A stretch of 64,000 nucleotides of DNA from the NCBI RefSeq assembly GCF_009208105.1, contig NZ_WFKL01000001.1, forward strand, positions 3,410,001 through 3,474,000, in the 5' to 3' direction. Within the stretch, counting starts at the first letter, position 1; each line of letters begins with the position of its first letter. Below are positions 25,533-35,368 of this stretch, piece after piece. The DNA is from Rouxiella sp. S1S-2. GTDB taxonomy: Bacteria > Pseudomonadota > Gammaproteobacteria > Enterobacterales > Enterobacteriaceae. A program made the translations under genes and the position numbers. The notes under the pieces were generated by a model. It was not told the DNA's origin, searched no databases, and saw nothing but the letters and a program-made list of their open reading frames with translations.

Positions 25533-26993
25533 ATGTATTTAGGACTGGATTTAGGCACGTCCGAAATCAAAGCGCTGGTGATTGATAATCAGGGCAAAGT
25601 GCTGGCCACCGCCGGTGAAGCGCTTGAGGTTCAACGCCCGCATCCGCACTGGTCTGAGCAACATCCTGCGCAATGGTGGCAGGCCACGCAAAACGTGGTC
25701 ACTACCCTGCGGGAAAAGCTGCCGCATGAATGGCCGGAAATTAGCGCCATTGGCCTGTCAGGGCAGATGCACGGCGCGGTGCTTTTAGGCCGGGAAGGCG
25801 ACGTGTTGCGCCCTGCAATTTTGTGGAATGACACACGCAGCGCCAAAGCGTGCCAGCAGTTGACACATAGCGCGCCGGAGCTGCATCGAATTACGGGTAA
25901 TCTGGCGATGCCGGGTTTCACCGCCCCCAAACTGCTGTGGGTAGCGCGCTATGAGCCAGAAATTTTTAGCCAAATAGCCACGGTACTGCTGCCGAAAGAT
26001 TATCTTCGCTGGAAAATGAGCGGCGATAAAGTGTCAGACATGTCGGACGCTGCCGGTACGCTGTGGCTCGATGTCGCCAAACGCGACTGGTCAGATACGC
26101 TGCTCGACGCCTGCGGCCTGACCCGCGACCAAATGCCGCGCTTGGTAGAAGGCAGCGAGGTTTCAGGCTATCTCAACCGCGATATCGCCCGCGCATGGGG
26201 ATTAAAAAACCAGGTCGTTATCGCAGGCGGCGGCGGTGACAATGCCGCCAGCGCCGTCGGCATCGGCGCCGTTGAACCCGGCGATGCATTTATTTCACTC
26301 GGCACCTCGGGCGTACTGTTTGCAGTAAACGAAAAATTCAGCCCCAATCCGCAATCCGCGGTGCACGCCTTCTGTCATGCGCTACCCCAGCGCTGGCACC
26401 AGATGAGCGTGATGCTGACCGCGGCCAGTGCGCTACGCTGGTACTGCCAGTTAATTGGCAGCAACGAAACCACGCTGCTGGCGGAAATCGCCCTGCTCAC
26501 CCAGGCCGAAAAACGGCAGGCTCCGCTGTTTTTACCTTATCTATCAGGTGAACGTACACCCCACAACGACCCTGATGCCGTCGGTGCATTTCACGGCATG
26601 ACCCATAGCACACAGCGTGCTTCGCTGGGTTATGCGGTGCTCGAGGGCGTGGCTTTTGGCATGGCCGACGGTCTCAGCGTACTTAAAGAATCTGGCACTG
26701 AACTGTCGAAATGTTCGTTAGTTGGCGGCGGTGCACGCAGTCACGAATGGGCGCAGCTGATTGCCGATGTGCTTAATCTGACCATCACCACCCATCAGGG
26801 AGGAGAAGCCGGTGGTGCATTGGGCGCGGCACGGCTGGGCTGGCTTGCCGTCGGAGGTGAAGTTAAAGAAGTGTGCCGCAAGCCTGAAATAAAACAAACC
26901 TTTCTGGCAGATTCTGCGCGTCACCAGGTATTGCAGGTACGTCTGGCAACCTGGCGACAGCTCTATCAACAACAGCGGGAGCTGCGGCGATAG
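25533..26993 (+). CDS. dalK: D-xylulose kinase of the arabinitol operon
   Basis: 486-residue FGGY kinase that phosphorylates D-xylulose to xylulose 5-phosphate for the pentose phosphate pathway. Seen: LGLDLGTSEIKALV (phosphate 1), GLSGQMHGAV (substrate Met/His of xylulokinases), ILWNDTRS, the catalytic Asp in GGGGDNAASAVG, SLGTSGV and VGGGARSHEW. Length is normal. CAGGAGCAAG lies before the ATG. It is translated right after the dehydrogenase, so product channels directly into the kinase step. Confidence 0.94.
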   Translation: MYLGLDLGTSEIKALVIDNQGKVLATAGEALEVQRPHPHWSEQHPAQWWQATQNVVTTLREKLPHEWPEISAIGLSGQMHGAVLLGREGDVLRPAILWNDTRSAKACQQLTHSAPELHRITGNLAMPGFTAPKLLWVARYEPEIFSQIATVLLPKDYLRWKMSGDKVSDMSDAAGTLWLDVAKRDWSDTLLDACGLTRDQMPRLVEGSEVSGYLNRDIARAWGLKNQVVIAGGGGDNAASAVGIGAVEPGDAFISLGTSGVLFAVNEKFSPNPQSAVHAFCHALPQRWHQMSVMLTAASALRWYCQLIGSNETTLLAEIALLTQAEKRQAPLFLPYLSGERTPHNDPDAVGAFHGMTHSTQRASLGYAVLEGVAFGMADGLSVLKESGTELSKCSLVGGGARSHEWAQLIADVLNLTITTHQGGEAGGALGAARLGWLAVGGEVKEVCRKPEIKQTFLADSARHQVLQVRLATWRQLYQQQRELRR

Positions 26994-27059
26994 TCACCTA
27001 ACGTCTCGATAACGCCAGGGACGATATCACACCCCGTTTACCTCGAACTTAACCTACAA

Positions 27060-27082
27060 CTGAGAGAGCAGCGCTCTCTCAG
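27060..27082 (+). promoter_or_regulatory. Stem-loop abutting the dalT Shine-Dalgarno
   Basis: 10-bp perfect stem CTGAGAGAGC/GCTCTCTCAG with a 3-nt loop. AGGAG of dalT starts one base after it and the ATG 12 nt after it. It could be an RNA-processing or stabilising element that sets transporter level apart from dalDK. Confidence 0.6.
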
Positions 27083-27093
27083 AGGAGCATGCT

Positions 27094-28374
27094 ATGCAAA
27101 ATAAACAGGCCCACTGGTTTGGCTTGCCGCTTAATTTACTGTGGGGATACATCGCTATCGCCGTGTTTATGAGCGGTGACGGCTTTGAAATGGCATTTCT
27201 GTCAAAACACATCACTGACATGGGATTCACCCCCGCCGAGTCGGCGATGGTGTTCACCGTCTATGGTCTGGCCGCGGCAGTGGCGGCATGGAGCTCCGGC
27301 GTAGTAGCTGAAATTATTACCCCACAGAAGGCCATGCGCATTGGCTTTATATTGTGGATAGTCATGCACACCCTGTTTATGCTGTTTGGATTAGGGATGA
27401 AGAATTACCCGCTGATGCTGCTGTTTTATGGTATTCGCGGGCTGGCGTATCCCCTGTTTATCTACTCGTTCGTGATGCTGGTGGTGCAAACGGTTCCCAA
27501 GCAGCAGCTCTCTTCAGCGATGGGCTGGTTCTGGGCCATGTACTCGATTGGTATCGGCTGTATCGGCAGCTATTTGCCTAGCTTTACTATCCCGATGTTT
27601 GGCGAAACCGGCACGCTGTGGTTCGCGATTGCCTGGGTCGCCATGGGTGGGATCATGGCCCTGACGCTGCTGCGCAACGTGGGTACTGTCAGTGAAAAAG
27701 CGAACCTGACGCCGAGGGAAAAGCTCACCGAATTAACGCGTGCGGTGACGATTCTATTCACCAACAAGCATATCTTTATGTCATGCATGATCCGCATCAT
27801 CAACACCCTTTCACTGTTTGGATTCGCGGTAATCATGCCGATGCTGTTTGTTGGCCGCCTTGGATTTAGCATGTCAGAGTGGCTGCAAATTTGGGCCGTG
27901 TTCTTCTTCGTGACTATTTTTACCAACATAATGTGGGGCATTCTTGGCGAGAAAATTGGCTGGCTGCGTCAGGTGCGCTGGTTTGGTTGTATCGGCTGCG
28001 CTATCTCCAGCCTGGCTTTTTACTATCTGCCGATGCATTTTGGTCACAACTTTTGGATGGCATTGGTTCCCGCCGTCATGCTCGGCATCACCGTGGCAGC
28101 GTTTGTGCCGATGACTGCCGTTTTTCCGGTTCTCGAGCCAAAGCACAAAGGCGCAGCCATTTCGATTTATAATCTTTCAGCCGGTCTGAGCAACTTTGTC
28201 GCGCCCGCCATTGCCTCAATAGTGCTGCCGTTCTTCGACATTGTCGGCGTAGTATGGGTTTACACCGGTCTTTATCTGGTGGCGGCAGTACTAACGCTGC
28301 TGGTGAAAGTCGAGCAGCCTGGGCACCATAAAGTCCCCGCAGTTGCGATTAAAAATGTTGAATCAACGCCATGA
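27094..28374 (+). CDS. dalT: D-arabinitol transporter, major facilitator
   Basis: 426-residue MFS permease with 12 predicted helices. The start QAHWFGLPLNLLWGYIAIAV and the segment FMSGDGFEMAFLSKHIT fit the ribitol/arabinitol (RbtT/DalT) transporter group. It would bring D-arabinitol in by proton symport. It follows dalK by 100 bp, a gap that holds a strong hairpin. Its 3' end overlaps by 12 nt, tail to tail, the end of an unrelated leftward gene, which suggests that gene or this one moved in by a fusion of unlike segments. Confidence 0.92.
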   Translation: MQNKQAHWFGLPLNLLWGYIAIAVFMSGDGFEMAFLSKHITDMGFTPAESAMVFTVYGLAAAVAAWSSGVVAEIITPQKAMRIGFILWIVMHTLFMLFGLGMKNYPLMLLFYGIRGLAYPLFIYSFVMLVVQTVPKQQLSSAMGWFWAMYSIGIGCIGSYLPSFTIPMFGETGTLWFAIAWVAMGGIMALTLLRNVGTVSEKANLTPREKLTELTRAVTILFTNKHIFMSCMIRIINTLSLFGFAVIMPMLFVGRLGFSMSEWLQIWAVFFFVTIFTNIMWGILGEKIGWLRQVRWFGCIGCAISSLAFYYLPMHFGHNFWMALVPAVMLGITVAAFVPMTAVFPVLEPKHKGAAISIYNLSAGLSNFVAPAIASIVLPFFDIVGVVWVYTGLYLVAAVLTLLVKVEQPGHHKVPAVAIKNVESTP

Positions 28375-29037
28375 TTTTGGTGTCAGCAATTCTTGCTGTC
28401 GGATAAAAGCATAAATAAAATGTCGTGCGGCGTGATTCAATGGCTCAAAATACGTCGGGTTATTGCGGGCTATATCGCGCACGACACGTTCATCATAAAT
28501 CGGTATCTCCATAGCAAATGCTACGCATATTGTCCTGACTTCATGGCGAATATTAACAATTGGATGGGCTTGTTGACGCTCAATTTCACTGACCATCAGG
28601 TCCATCGCGTCATAAATGCCAAAACGTTCTGCCAGCGGTTTTCTTAAAAAATTCGACGCGTTGTTTACATTAAAAGGGTGTGAATAAACAGAAGCCCAGC
28701 ACGGCCTCTTTTTGGAGGTTGACTCTAAAGCCGCTAAATTTTCATGTGGGGTATTATCGGACGCCAGTGTGCCAGTGGGTAAAGGTCGCTTTAATATTGG
28801 CTCTTTTGGCACAGTATAAGGGTGATGTCGGTTTCTATTATGGGCTGAAGGCGGTAAAAAAGGTGAAATTATGGGTTGAGGAATGTCAGAAGATGCTGAA
28901 GCAATAGCAGGTAATTTGTCACTATTGGCAACTCGATTGATAACGGCCAGCCTAATAGGTACCGCAGGTGCGGTAATGTTCTCAATAGAGAGACTTACTG
29001 GCCGTGTAGAACTCACGTTATTTAAGCAGTTATCCAT
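28363..29037 (-). CDS. Unknown protein with disordered N-terminus; candidate secreted effector
   Basis: 224 residues, not recognised. AGGAG lies 5 nt before the ATG, so the gene looks real. Residues 1-110 are rich in Ser, Thr, Pro, Ala and Asn with few hydrophobic stretches (SSTRPVSLSIENITAPAVP), as in the secretion regions of type III effectors. Residues about 115-224 look folded and helical (GIYDAMDLMVSEIERQ, RHFIYAFIRQQELL). There is no signal peptide or membrane segment. Base composition is clearly more AT-rich than the dal genes and hemB. Its 3' end overlaps dalT tail to tail. A type III locus begins at the right edge of this window, so an unlinked effector is a reasonable but unproven idea. 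Confidence 0.6.
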   Translation of the reverse strand: MDNCLNNVSSTRPVSLSIENITAPAVPIRLAVINRVANSDKLPAIASASSDIPQPIISPFLPPSAHNRNRHHPYTVPKEPILKRPLPTGTLASDNTPHENLAALESTSKKRPCWASVYSHPFNVNNASNFLRKPLAERFGIYDAMDLMVSEIERQQAHPIVNIRHEVRTICVAFAMEIPIYDERVVRDIARNNPTYFEPLNHAARHFIYAFIRQQELLTPKSWR

Positions 29038-29162
29038 TTTTACTCCTGAGCTTATTCTTTTAGAGTCACAATACCTGTACGATACTTCCCCGATTAATTT
29101 TGATTCTATTAAATTTCAATCATTACTCTATTTTTAAAGGGTAAACCCTTCAGGAGTCTTTC

Positions 29163-29717
29163 GTGAGAATCAACGTGATTGGCACCAGCGGCAGCGGTAA
29201 ATCAACATTTGCCAAAGCGTTAGCGCACAAGTTAGCCGTGCCTTATATAGAAATGGACGCGCTTTACTGGAAAGCAAACTGGGGTGAAAGCAGTGACGCT
29301 GAACTTTTTGCCAAGCTAGAGCAAGCATTGGCGCAGCCTGCCTGGGTATTAGACGGCAACTACAAGCGTACACAGCCGATTAAGTGGCGCAACGTCGAGA
29401 CGATTATATGGGTGGATTACAGCTTTGGACGAACCCTGTTTCAGGCGGTAAAACGTGCCGTACAGCGCTTGTGGAGCGGCAAAGAAATTTGGGCAGGAAC
29501 CGGCAATCGTGAAACTTTTCGCAAGAGCTTTCTAAGTCGTGACTCTATTATTCTCTGGACCCTGAAAACATTTTTTAAGAATCGCCGGCAGTATCAAAAA
29601 CTGATGGGATCACTGCCCAATGATGGCGTAACGTTTATTCGTTTACGGTCCCACAGTCAGGCCGATGACTATATTTCCCGCTTTGCTCTCAAGCACGAAG
29701 AAGCAAAAAAAGCCTGA
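29163..29717 (+). CDS. FlaR-like P-loop kinase-fold protein
   Basis: 184 residues, GTG start with CAGGAG before it. Walker A GTSGSGKST at residues 7-15, then MDALYWKANW and LDGNYKRT typical of the adenylate-kinase-like proteins often annotated as DNA topology modulation protein FlaR. It likely phosphorylates a small molecule, possibly a nucleotide; the family's real substrate is not known to me. The stop codon lies inside the stem of the hemB terminator, so its 3' end and that terminator share bases. Confidence 0.85.
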   Translation: MRINVIGTSGSGKSTFAKALAHKLAVPYIEMDALYWKANWGESSDAELFAKLEQALAQPAWVLDGNYKRTQPIKWRNVETIIWVDYSFGRTLFQAVKRAVQRLWSGKEIWAGTGNRETFRKSFLSRDSIILWTLKTFFKNRRQYQKLMGSLPNDGVTFIRLRSHSQADDYISRFALKHEEAKKA

Positions 29718-29731
29718 CGTAAAAGTCAGGC
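29704..29731 (-). terminator. Terminator of hemB, overlapping the end of the FlaR-like gene
   Basis: Read on the minus strand: GCCTGAC, TTTTAC loop, GTCAGGC, then seven T. Stem perfect over 7 bp. The stop codon of the rightward gene lies in one arm. Confidence 0.85.
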
Positions 29732-29770
29732 CCTATTTCAAGAAAATGTCGCGGCAATGCGTGACGCAAA

Positions 29771-30751
29771 CTAGTAATCGACGCCGTTCTCGGCAATATC
29801 CATCGCGAAATATGACAGAATAATATCGGCACCGGCACGTTTAATGGCGCCCAGCGTTTCACGAACCACTTTCCGCTCATCAATTGCGCCAGCCTGCGCG
29901 GCAAATTTGATCATCGCGTATTCGCCACTGACCTGATAAGCCGCCAAAGGCAGGCGAGAAGCGGCGCGAATGTCGCTGATCACATCCAGATAAGCACCTG
30001 CAGGTTTAACCATCAGCGCATCGGCACCTTCGTATTCGTCCATCAATGACTCACGAACGGCTTCGCGGCGGTTCATTGGGTTCATTTGATAGTTTTTACG
30101 ATTGCCCTGCAACACGCTGCCGCCCGCTTCACGGAACGGTCCGTAGAGTGAAGAGGCAAACTTGGTTGAATACGCCATGATGGAAGTATCGATAAATCCG
30201 GCTTCGTCCAGCGCACGGCGGATGGCCTGTACCTGACCATCGGCAGCCGCAGACGGTGCTATAAAATCCGCGCCCGCTGCGGCGGCAACGACCGCCTGTC
30301 TGCCCAGATTTTTAAGAGTAGCATCGTTGTCGACGCCATGGTCATGCAACACGCCGCAGTGACCGTGCGAGGTATATTCACAGAAACAGGTGTCAGACAT
30401 GACAATCATTTCAGGCACAGTGTCTTTACAGATGCGCGCCATACGCGCCACCAGACCGTTTTCGTTCCAGGTGTCACTGCCGGTCTCATCCATATGATGA
30501 GAAATACCGAAAGTCATTACCGAACGGATACCGGCCTTAGCATAGCGCTCAATTTCATAAGCCAGTTTCGACTCAGGAATACGCAGAACACCCGGCATGG
30601 TTTCAATCACGGTATATTCGGACGTCTCTTCTTCGACAAAGATAGGCAGAACGAGGTCGTTAACGCTGAATTCAGTCTCCTGAAACAGGGCACGCATAGA
30701 ATCAGACTGTCTCAGGCGACGAGGGCGTAAACTTGGGAACTGATTTGACAT
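29771..30751 (-). CDS. hemB: Porphobilinogen synthase (delta-aminolevulinate dehydratase)
   Basis: 326 residues. Condenses two 5-aminolevulinate molecules to porphobilinogen in heme synthesis. Seen: metal-site cysteines in [15 protein letters not shown], the first active-site Lys in [14 protein letters not shown] and the Schiff-base Lys in [11 protein letters not shown]. Length and sequence fit enterobacterial HemB. It stands alone with its own terminator and is one of the few housekeeping genes in the window. Confidence 0.97.
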   Translation of the reverse strand: MSNQFPSLRPRRLRQSDSMRALFQETEFSVNDLVLPIFVEEETSEYTVIETMPGVLRIPESKLAYEIERYAKAGIRSVMTFGISHHMDETGSDTWNENGLVARMARICKDTVPEMIVMSDTCFCEYTSHGHCGVLHDHGVDNDATLKNLGRQAVVAAAAGADFIAPSAAADGQVQAIRRALDEAGFIDTSIMAYSTKFASSLYGPFREAGGSVLQGNRKNYQMNPMNRREAVRESLMDEYEGADALMVKPAGAYLDVISDIRAASRLPLAAYQVSGEYAMIKFAAQAGAIDERKVVRETLGAIKRAGADIILSYFAMDIAENGVDY

Positions 30752-30877
30752 GACAACTCCAGCAAAAGCGATATTTCTAACAATAGATACACACGATTAT
30801 TGGCGCTTATTTTAACCCAATCAAAGATGAATTATTTATCTTTACGTAGCAACTTTCCGCTTAATCCCCCACAGAGG

Positions 30878-32689
30878 TTATGCCAATACCCAATGGCCCT
30901 CGCTGACCTGCTGATAATTACGCGGCAGGGGTTCAAAGCCCAGCGGACGCACCGGACTTTTCAACTCATCGACGTGCAGATGTCGTTTAATACCGCGCCG
31001 AGCCGGATCAGGCACCGGCACCGAGGCAATCAGCTTGCGGGTGTAATCATGCTGCGGGTGGTCAAAGATGGCGGCACGCGGGCCAATTTCAACAATTTCA
31101 CCCAGATACATCACCGCCACCCGATGACTCACCCGCTCGACAACCGCCATATCATGAGAGATAAACAGATAAGAAAGGTTCATGCTTTCTTGTAAATCCA
31201 GCAGCAGATTGATCACCTGCGCCTTCACCGACACGTCGAGCGCCGAAACAGATTCGTCGGCCACAATCACTTTAGGGTCCAGCGTCAAGGCGCGAGCAAT
31301 ACAGATGCGCTGACGTTGACCACCGGAAAACTCATGCGGATAGCGGCGCATCATATCTGGCGAAAGCCCAACTTTATTCATTAATGCGGCGGCTTTTTCC
31401 AGCGCGTCCGCTTTTCCGGCCAGGCCATGCTGTAATATCGGCTCAATCAGCGCATCGCCAATTTTCATTCGCGGATTAAGGCTGGCAAACGGATCCTGGA
31501 AGATCATCTGTATCCGTTGGCGCATCTTGCGCAGCTCCGGCTTGCTCAGATTCATGACGTCAAACCCGTCAAAATTTATCTGCCCGCCGTGGGGCTTGAG
31601 TAAGCGGGTAACGGCGCGACCAGTGGTTGATTTTCCACAGCCCGACTCACCCACCAGCGACAGGGTTTCACCTGCGAACAAATCAAAACTGATATTTTCC
31701 ACCGCGTGAACCGCCCCAACCGGACGACCAAAAATGCCGCCGAGCACCGGAAAACGGGCGCTGAGGTTTTTCACCGACAGCAGCGGGGTTTTATCGGCAT
31801 CAACGTTGATCAGGCTCTCGCGGGGTTCGCTGGCCAATCCAGTTTGCATATCGATATTAGGAAAACGCAGCGGATGTTCACGGCCGCGCATCGAACCCAA
31901 ACGCGGCACCGCGGCCAGCAGTGCCCGAGTATAGGGATGCTGCGGGTGCAGAAAAAGGCTCGCCGTTTCCCCACTTTCAACCACTTCCCCCCGGTACATC
32001 ACCAGCGTGCGGTCGGCAATTTCGGCCACCACCCCCATATCATGGGTAATAAACAGCACCGCCATGCCCTCTTCTTCCTGCAGAGTTTTGATAAGGTCGA
32101 GGATCTGCCCCTGAATGGTCACATCAAGCGCAGTGGTGGGTTCATCAGCAATCAGCAGTTTTGGCTTTAGCGCTAGCGCCATGGCAATCATTACGCGCTG
32201 GCGCATGCCGCCGGAAAACTGATGCGGATACTCGTCAAATCGCGCGCTGGCATTCGGTATTCGCACTTTTTCCAGCAGCCTGATGGTCTCTTCACGCGCC
32301 GCCTTTTTGCCCATGCCACGATGTGTTTTCAGCGTTTCGGCAATCTGGCGACCAATGGTAAAGGTTGGATTAAGCGAGGTCATCGGCTCCTGAAAAATCA
32401 TCGCGACCTCATTGCCACGGACCTCACGCATCTGCTTCTCGGACAGCCCGGTCAGCGCGCGCTGATTCAGGGTAATAACGCCCTCGATTTTGCTGGTGCG
32501 CGCCTTGAGCAGCCGCATTATTGAAAGCGACGTCACGCTTTTACCCGAGCCAGACTCACCGACAATGGCCAGCGTTTCTCCCGGATAGACCTCAAACGAT
32601 AAATTACGCACCACCGGCAGCCAGTCGTCGTCTCCCTGAAAAGAAGTGGTCAGATTCTCTACTTTTAACACGGGCTGCACAGAGGCCAT
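30878..32689 (-). CDS. Dipeptide/glutathione-type ABC transporter, fused double ATPase
   Basis: 603 residues holding two ABC ATPase domains in one chain, as in GsiA. First domain: Walker [10 protein letters not shown] near residue 43, LSGG-type signature FSGGMRQR, Walker [13 protein letters not shown]. Second: [18 protein letters not shown] and [12 protein letters not shown]. Each domain ends with the oligopeptide-type C-terminal extension ([24 protein letters not shown]). It powers the importer whose binding protein and permeases are encoded divergently at 35494-38853. It is the last gene of an operon with the ROK repressor and M81 peptidase, 17 nt after the peptidase. Confidence 0.93.
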   Translation of the reverse strand: MASVQPVLKVENLTTSFQGDDDWLPVVRNLSFEVYPGETLAIVGESGSGKSVTSLSIMRLLKARTSKIEGVITLNQRALTGLSEKQMREVRGNEVAMIFQEPMTSLNPTFTIGRQIAETLKTHRGMGKKAAREETIRLLEKVRIPNASARFDEYPHQFSGGMRQRVMIAMALALKPKLLIADEPTTALDVTIQGQILDLIKTLQEEEGMAVLFITHDMGVVAEIADRTLVMYRGEVVESGETASLFLHPQHPYTRALLAAVPRLGSMRGREHPLRFPNIDMQTGLASEPRESLINVDADKTPLLSVKNLSARFPVLGGIFGRPVGAVHAVENISFDLFAGETLSLVGESGCGKSTTGRAVTRLLKPHGGQINFDGFDVMNLSKPELRKMRQRIQMIFQDPFASLNPRMKIGDALIEPILQHGLAGKADALEKAAALMNKVGLSPDMMRRYPHEFSGGQRQRICIARALTLDPKVIVADESVSALDVSVKAQVINLLLDLQESMNLSYLFISHDMAVVERVSHRVAVMYLGEIVEIGPRAAIFDHPQHDYTRKLIASVPVPDPARRGIKRHLHVDELKSPVRPLGFEPLPRNYQQVSEGHWVLA

Positions 32690-32706
32690 GGTATTGATCC
32701 TTTATA

Positions 32707-34146
32707 TCAGTTAGCAGTCGAACGGGCCGACAGGTGAATTTCAGCGGTGAAGGTAAAATCCCTGTCGAACGGGAAAGTCGGCACGGTTTTTCGGTGACGC
32801 GGCAGGCGTTCAACAAATTGATCGACCACGCCGTTGGACAGCGCCATCAGATTTGGATGGGCAATAGGGGCCAATTCTGGTGATAAATAACCTGATTTCA
32901 CGACCACGATTTTTGCCTGTTGCGGGTCGAGCCCCAGCAGCGTGAAATCGGCAATGTTGTGATAAGGCCTGCGGCGCGCCGAAACCACGACGTCAATGCC
33001 GTCAATGCGCAGCACCGCCTGCCTGTCGGCTACATGAGCGGAGTCGGCCAGGCGCAGCACGGTAAATTCGGCGCTAACCTGCGGGCTAGAAGGGTCCAGC
33101 GATGCGCCGACAGTCAGGCTTAACGACGCCCCCACACCGGCCTCAAAAGCCGCATCGGTTGCTGGAAGGTCAGTAATTCCGGCCACGATGACGCCGGTTG
33201 CGCGCTGCGCGATAAGTTCGCTCAGCAGGTCGGCGCGATCGCCCACGCCACCACCGGTTGGGTTATCACCCGAATCGGCCAACACCACGGGATGCGTTTC
33301 GCTGGCTATCGCGTCACGCACGCAGTCCTGCGGCATGTCGGTTTTACACCCAAAAACAAAGTCTTCCCGCACGTCCCAGTAAGCCTGCGCCAGTTTTAGC
33401 GCCTGCTGTTCCAACACATCGCGGCGGGTGCCGGTAAAAATGGCCGCCGCCGTGGCGCGTGGCTCATCGGCCCAAACATAGCCCACCATCAGCGAACTGT
33501 CCCATATGCCATCAATGTCATCCAGCGCGGGCAAACGTGCATAAAGGCTTTTTGCCGGTTCGTCTTCGGTACTGGTGCGCTCGCCCGGCAGCACCACCGG
33601 TATCGGCACCCACAGCAGCGTAGGTTTAACGCCGGTTTGCAGACTCTTCACCAACATCGACACCGAGCGACGCATTGTCTCTTCAACGTCAATGTGCGGC
33701 GCGGTGCGGTAGGTCGAAAACATATCAATGGCATCAATGATTTTCTGCGAAACGTTGCCGTGCAAATCGTAACTGACACTTATCGGGCAATCTGGCCCCA
33801 CCACCTCACGCGCCGCCGTTATCCAGTCACCTTCGGCGTCTTCCATGCCTTCAACGTACATCGCGCCGTGCATCGCCAAATACAGGCCGTCATAAGGTTT
33901 ATGGGCTTCGAGTCCGGCCAGCATTTCTGCTTTAAACATCTCATAGGTGGCGCGAGAAACCGGTCCTCCGGCAATCGCACGCGCGTGAACGGTCGGCAAA
34001 AAGGTCGCTGGATAGTCCTGTAAAAAAGCAAAATACGGAGCGGCCAGCAGCGCTTCATTGCGCACGATGCGGAAATCTTTTTCTTCATTAAGAACAGGAT
34101 TATAAGTGCTGCATTCAATGTGAATGCCACTGACAGCTATACGCAT
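32707..34146 (-). CDS. M81 family metallopeptidase (MlrC-like)
   Basis: 479-residue protein of the microcystinase C family. N-terminus MRIAVSGIHIECSTYNP with an early His/Glu, then MHGAMYVEG, SVSYDLHGNVS and ADSGDNPTGGGVGDR, which contain the zinc-ligand and conserved residues of this family. MlrC relatives hydrolyse linear peptides with unusual residues; Proteobacterial copies are often beside peptide ABC transporters, as here. Cytosolic, no signal peptide. Only 3 nt separate it from the ROK regulator upstream. The natural substrate is unknown but presumably arrives by the same importer. Confidence 0.9.
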   Translation of the reverse strand: MRIAVSGIHIECSTYNPVLNEEKDFRIVRNEALLAAPYFAFLQDYPATFLPTVHARAIAGGPVSRATYEMFKAEMLAGLEAHKPYDGLYLAMHGAMYVEGMEDAEGDWITAAREVVGPDCPISVSYDLHGNVSQKIIDAIDMFSTYRTAPHIDVEETMRRSVSMLVKSLQTGVKPTLLWVPIPVVLPGERTSTEDEPAKSLYARLPALDDIDGIWDSSLMVGYVWADEPRATAAAIFTGTRRDVLEQQALKLAQAYWDVREDFVFGCKTDMPQDCVRDAIASETHPVVLADSGDNPTGGGVGDRADLLSELIAQRATGVIVAGITDLPATDAAFEAGVGASLSLTVGASLDPSSPQVSAEFTVLRLADSAHVADRQAVLRIDGIDVVVSARRRPYHNIADFTLLGLDPQQAKIVVVKSGYLSPELAPIAHPNLMALSNGVVDQFVERLPRHRKTVPTFPFDRDFTFTAEIHLSARSTAN

Positions 34147-34149
34147 TGT

Positions 34150-35295
34150 TTACCTCAGTTGATTTTCAGGTCCGTCAAGAAAACGATGGGCTGCAATGCT
34201 TGCCGCGGCGCGAACCCAGGTATCGTCATTGATAGGAAAAGTGTTAACCGGCGTGAGTCCGGCGAATCCGGGCAACACGTTTGTTTCAATCGACTGCTGA
34301 ACCACTGTGCCTAAAAGGCCGCCAAATGCTCCCTGCTGATGGGCAATGAGAATCAGGCTCGGGTCGATAATTTGAATAAGGTGGGCAATCGCCAGCCCCA
34401 GCGCCGAGCCTGCGCGGTGCAAAATTCGGATTGCCGCTGCTGATCCGCTCGTGGCCAACTGTTCCAGTTCGGCGAGGCTGGTCAAAATCAGCCCCTCCTC
34501 ACGGGCCATTTCCATAATGGCGTTCAGTGAGGCAATAGTGTCGAGGCAGCCACGTTTGCCGCAGCGGCAGGGGGTGCCGTTGAGCTCCAGAGTACAGTGG
34601 GCAATTTCACCCGCGCCGCCGTGCAGTCCGCGATGCAACTTCCCGGCAATAAAATGAGCGCTGCCAATGCCTGCGCCGTGGCTTACCAGAGTGAAGGTGT
34701 CGAGGTCTCGCGCCTGACCAAAGCGTTTCTCGCTGACCGCCAGCGCTTTGGCGTCATTTTCAATGAACACATCCAGTCCGCTCGCCGCCGCAATCAGCTT
34801 CGCCAGCGGCACATCTCGCCAGCCAAGCAGCGCCGACTGGACGCAAATCGACTGATTCTCATCAATAAATCCCGATAACGTCACGCCCATGCCGATTAAT
34901 CGCGCCGCTGCATCGCTCTGTCCTTCAAGCAGGTCTGGCAAGGCGTGGGCGATATTTTCAGCCAGCAGTTCAGGTTCGCGGCTGAGTACAAATTCGGCGC
35001 GGGCAATTATTTCACCTTGTAAATTAATTAGCGCCATCTGTGCGGGGTCTTGCAGCAGCGACACGCCGACAAAATAGGCCCCTTCGGGACGCAGCATCAA
35101 CCGAACCGACGGCCTTCCCTGACCCGGTCCATTAACGGTTTCCGATTCCTGTAAATATCCGGCGTCGAGCATTTCCCGCACCACACCGCCAATGGCCGCT
35201 TTGCTCAGGCCACACAACTGCGCCAATTCAGTACGGCTCAGGCCTTCAGCAGAATTAATCGCCCCTAATATTTGCCGTTGTAATGAACTTAACAT
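34150..35295 (-). CDS. ROK-family transcriptional repressor (NagC/XylR-like)
   Basis: 381 residues. N-terminal winged HTH (GLSRTELAQLCGLSKAAIGG) and C-terminal ROK domain with the zinc motif CRCGKRGCLDT (ROK signature around GLHGGAGEIAHC). ROK repressors sense a sugar or sugar phosphate. It is the first gene of the leftward operon and is divergent from the binding-protein gene. A TTAGTT/AACTAA palindrome in between looks like its operator. A ROK kinase in the rightward operon suggests that the inducer is a carbohydrate part of the imported substrate. Confidence 0.9.
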   Translation of the reverse strand: MLSSLQRQILGAINSAEGLSRTELAQLCGLSKAAIGGVVREMLDAGYLQESETVNGPGQGRPSVRLMLRPEGAYFVGVSLLQDPAQMALINLQGEIIARAEFVLSREPELLAENIAHALPDLLEGQSDAAARLIGMGVTLSGFIDENQSICVQSALLGWRDVPLAKLIAAASGLDVFIENDAKALAVSEKRFGQARDLDTFTLVSHGAGIGSAHFIAGKLHRGLHGGAGEIAHCTLELNGTPCRCGKRGCLDTIASLNAIMEMAREEGLILTSLAELEQLATSGSAAAIRILHRAGSALGLAIAHLIQIIDPSLILIAHQQGAFGGLLGTVVQQSIETNVLPGFAGLTPVNTFPINDDTWVRAAASIAAHRFLDGPENQLR

Positions 35296-35330
35296 TCCGT
35301 TTCAGCGCTCTCATTTTTGGCTAATCTGTC

Positions 35331-35358
35331 TTGACATTAAACTTATAAGATGAATATA
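35331..35358 (+). promoter_or_regulatory. Likely promoter of the peptide ABC operon
   Basis: TTGACA at 35331-35336, then 17-18 nt, then ATATAT/TATATC. It sits about 140 bp before the binding-protein gene and just upstream of the ROK-type palindrome, so a bound repressor would block it or its early transcript. Confidence 0.5.
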
Positions 35359-35368
35359 TCAATGCCAA

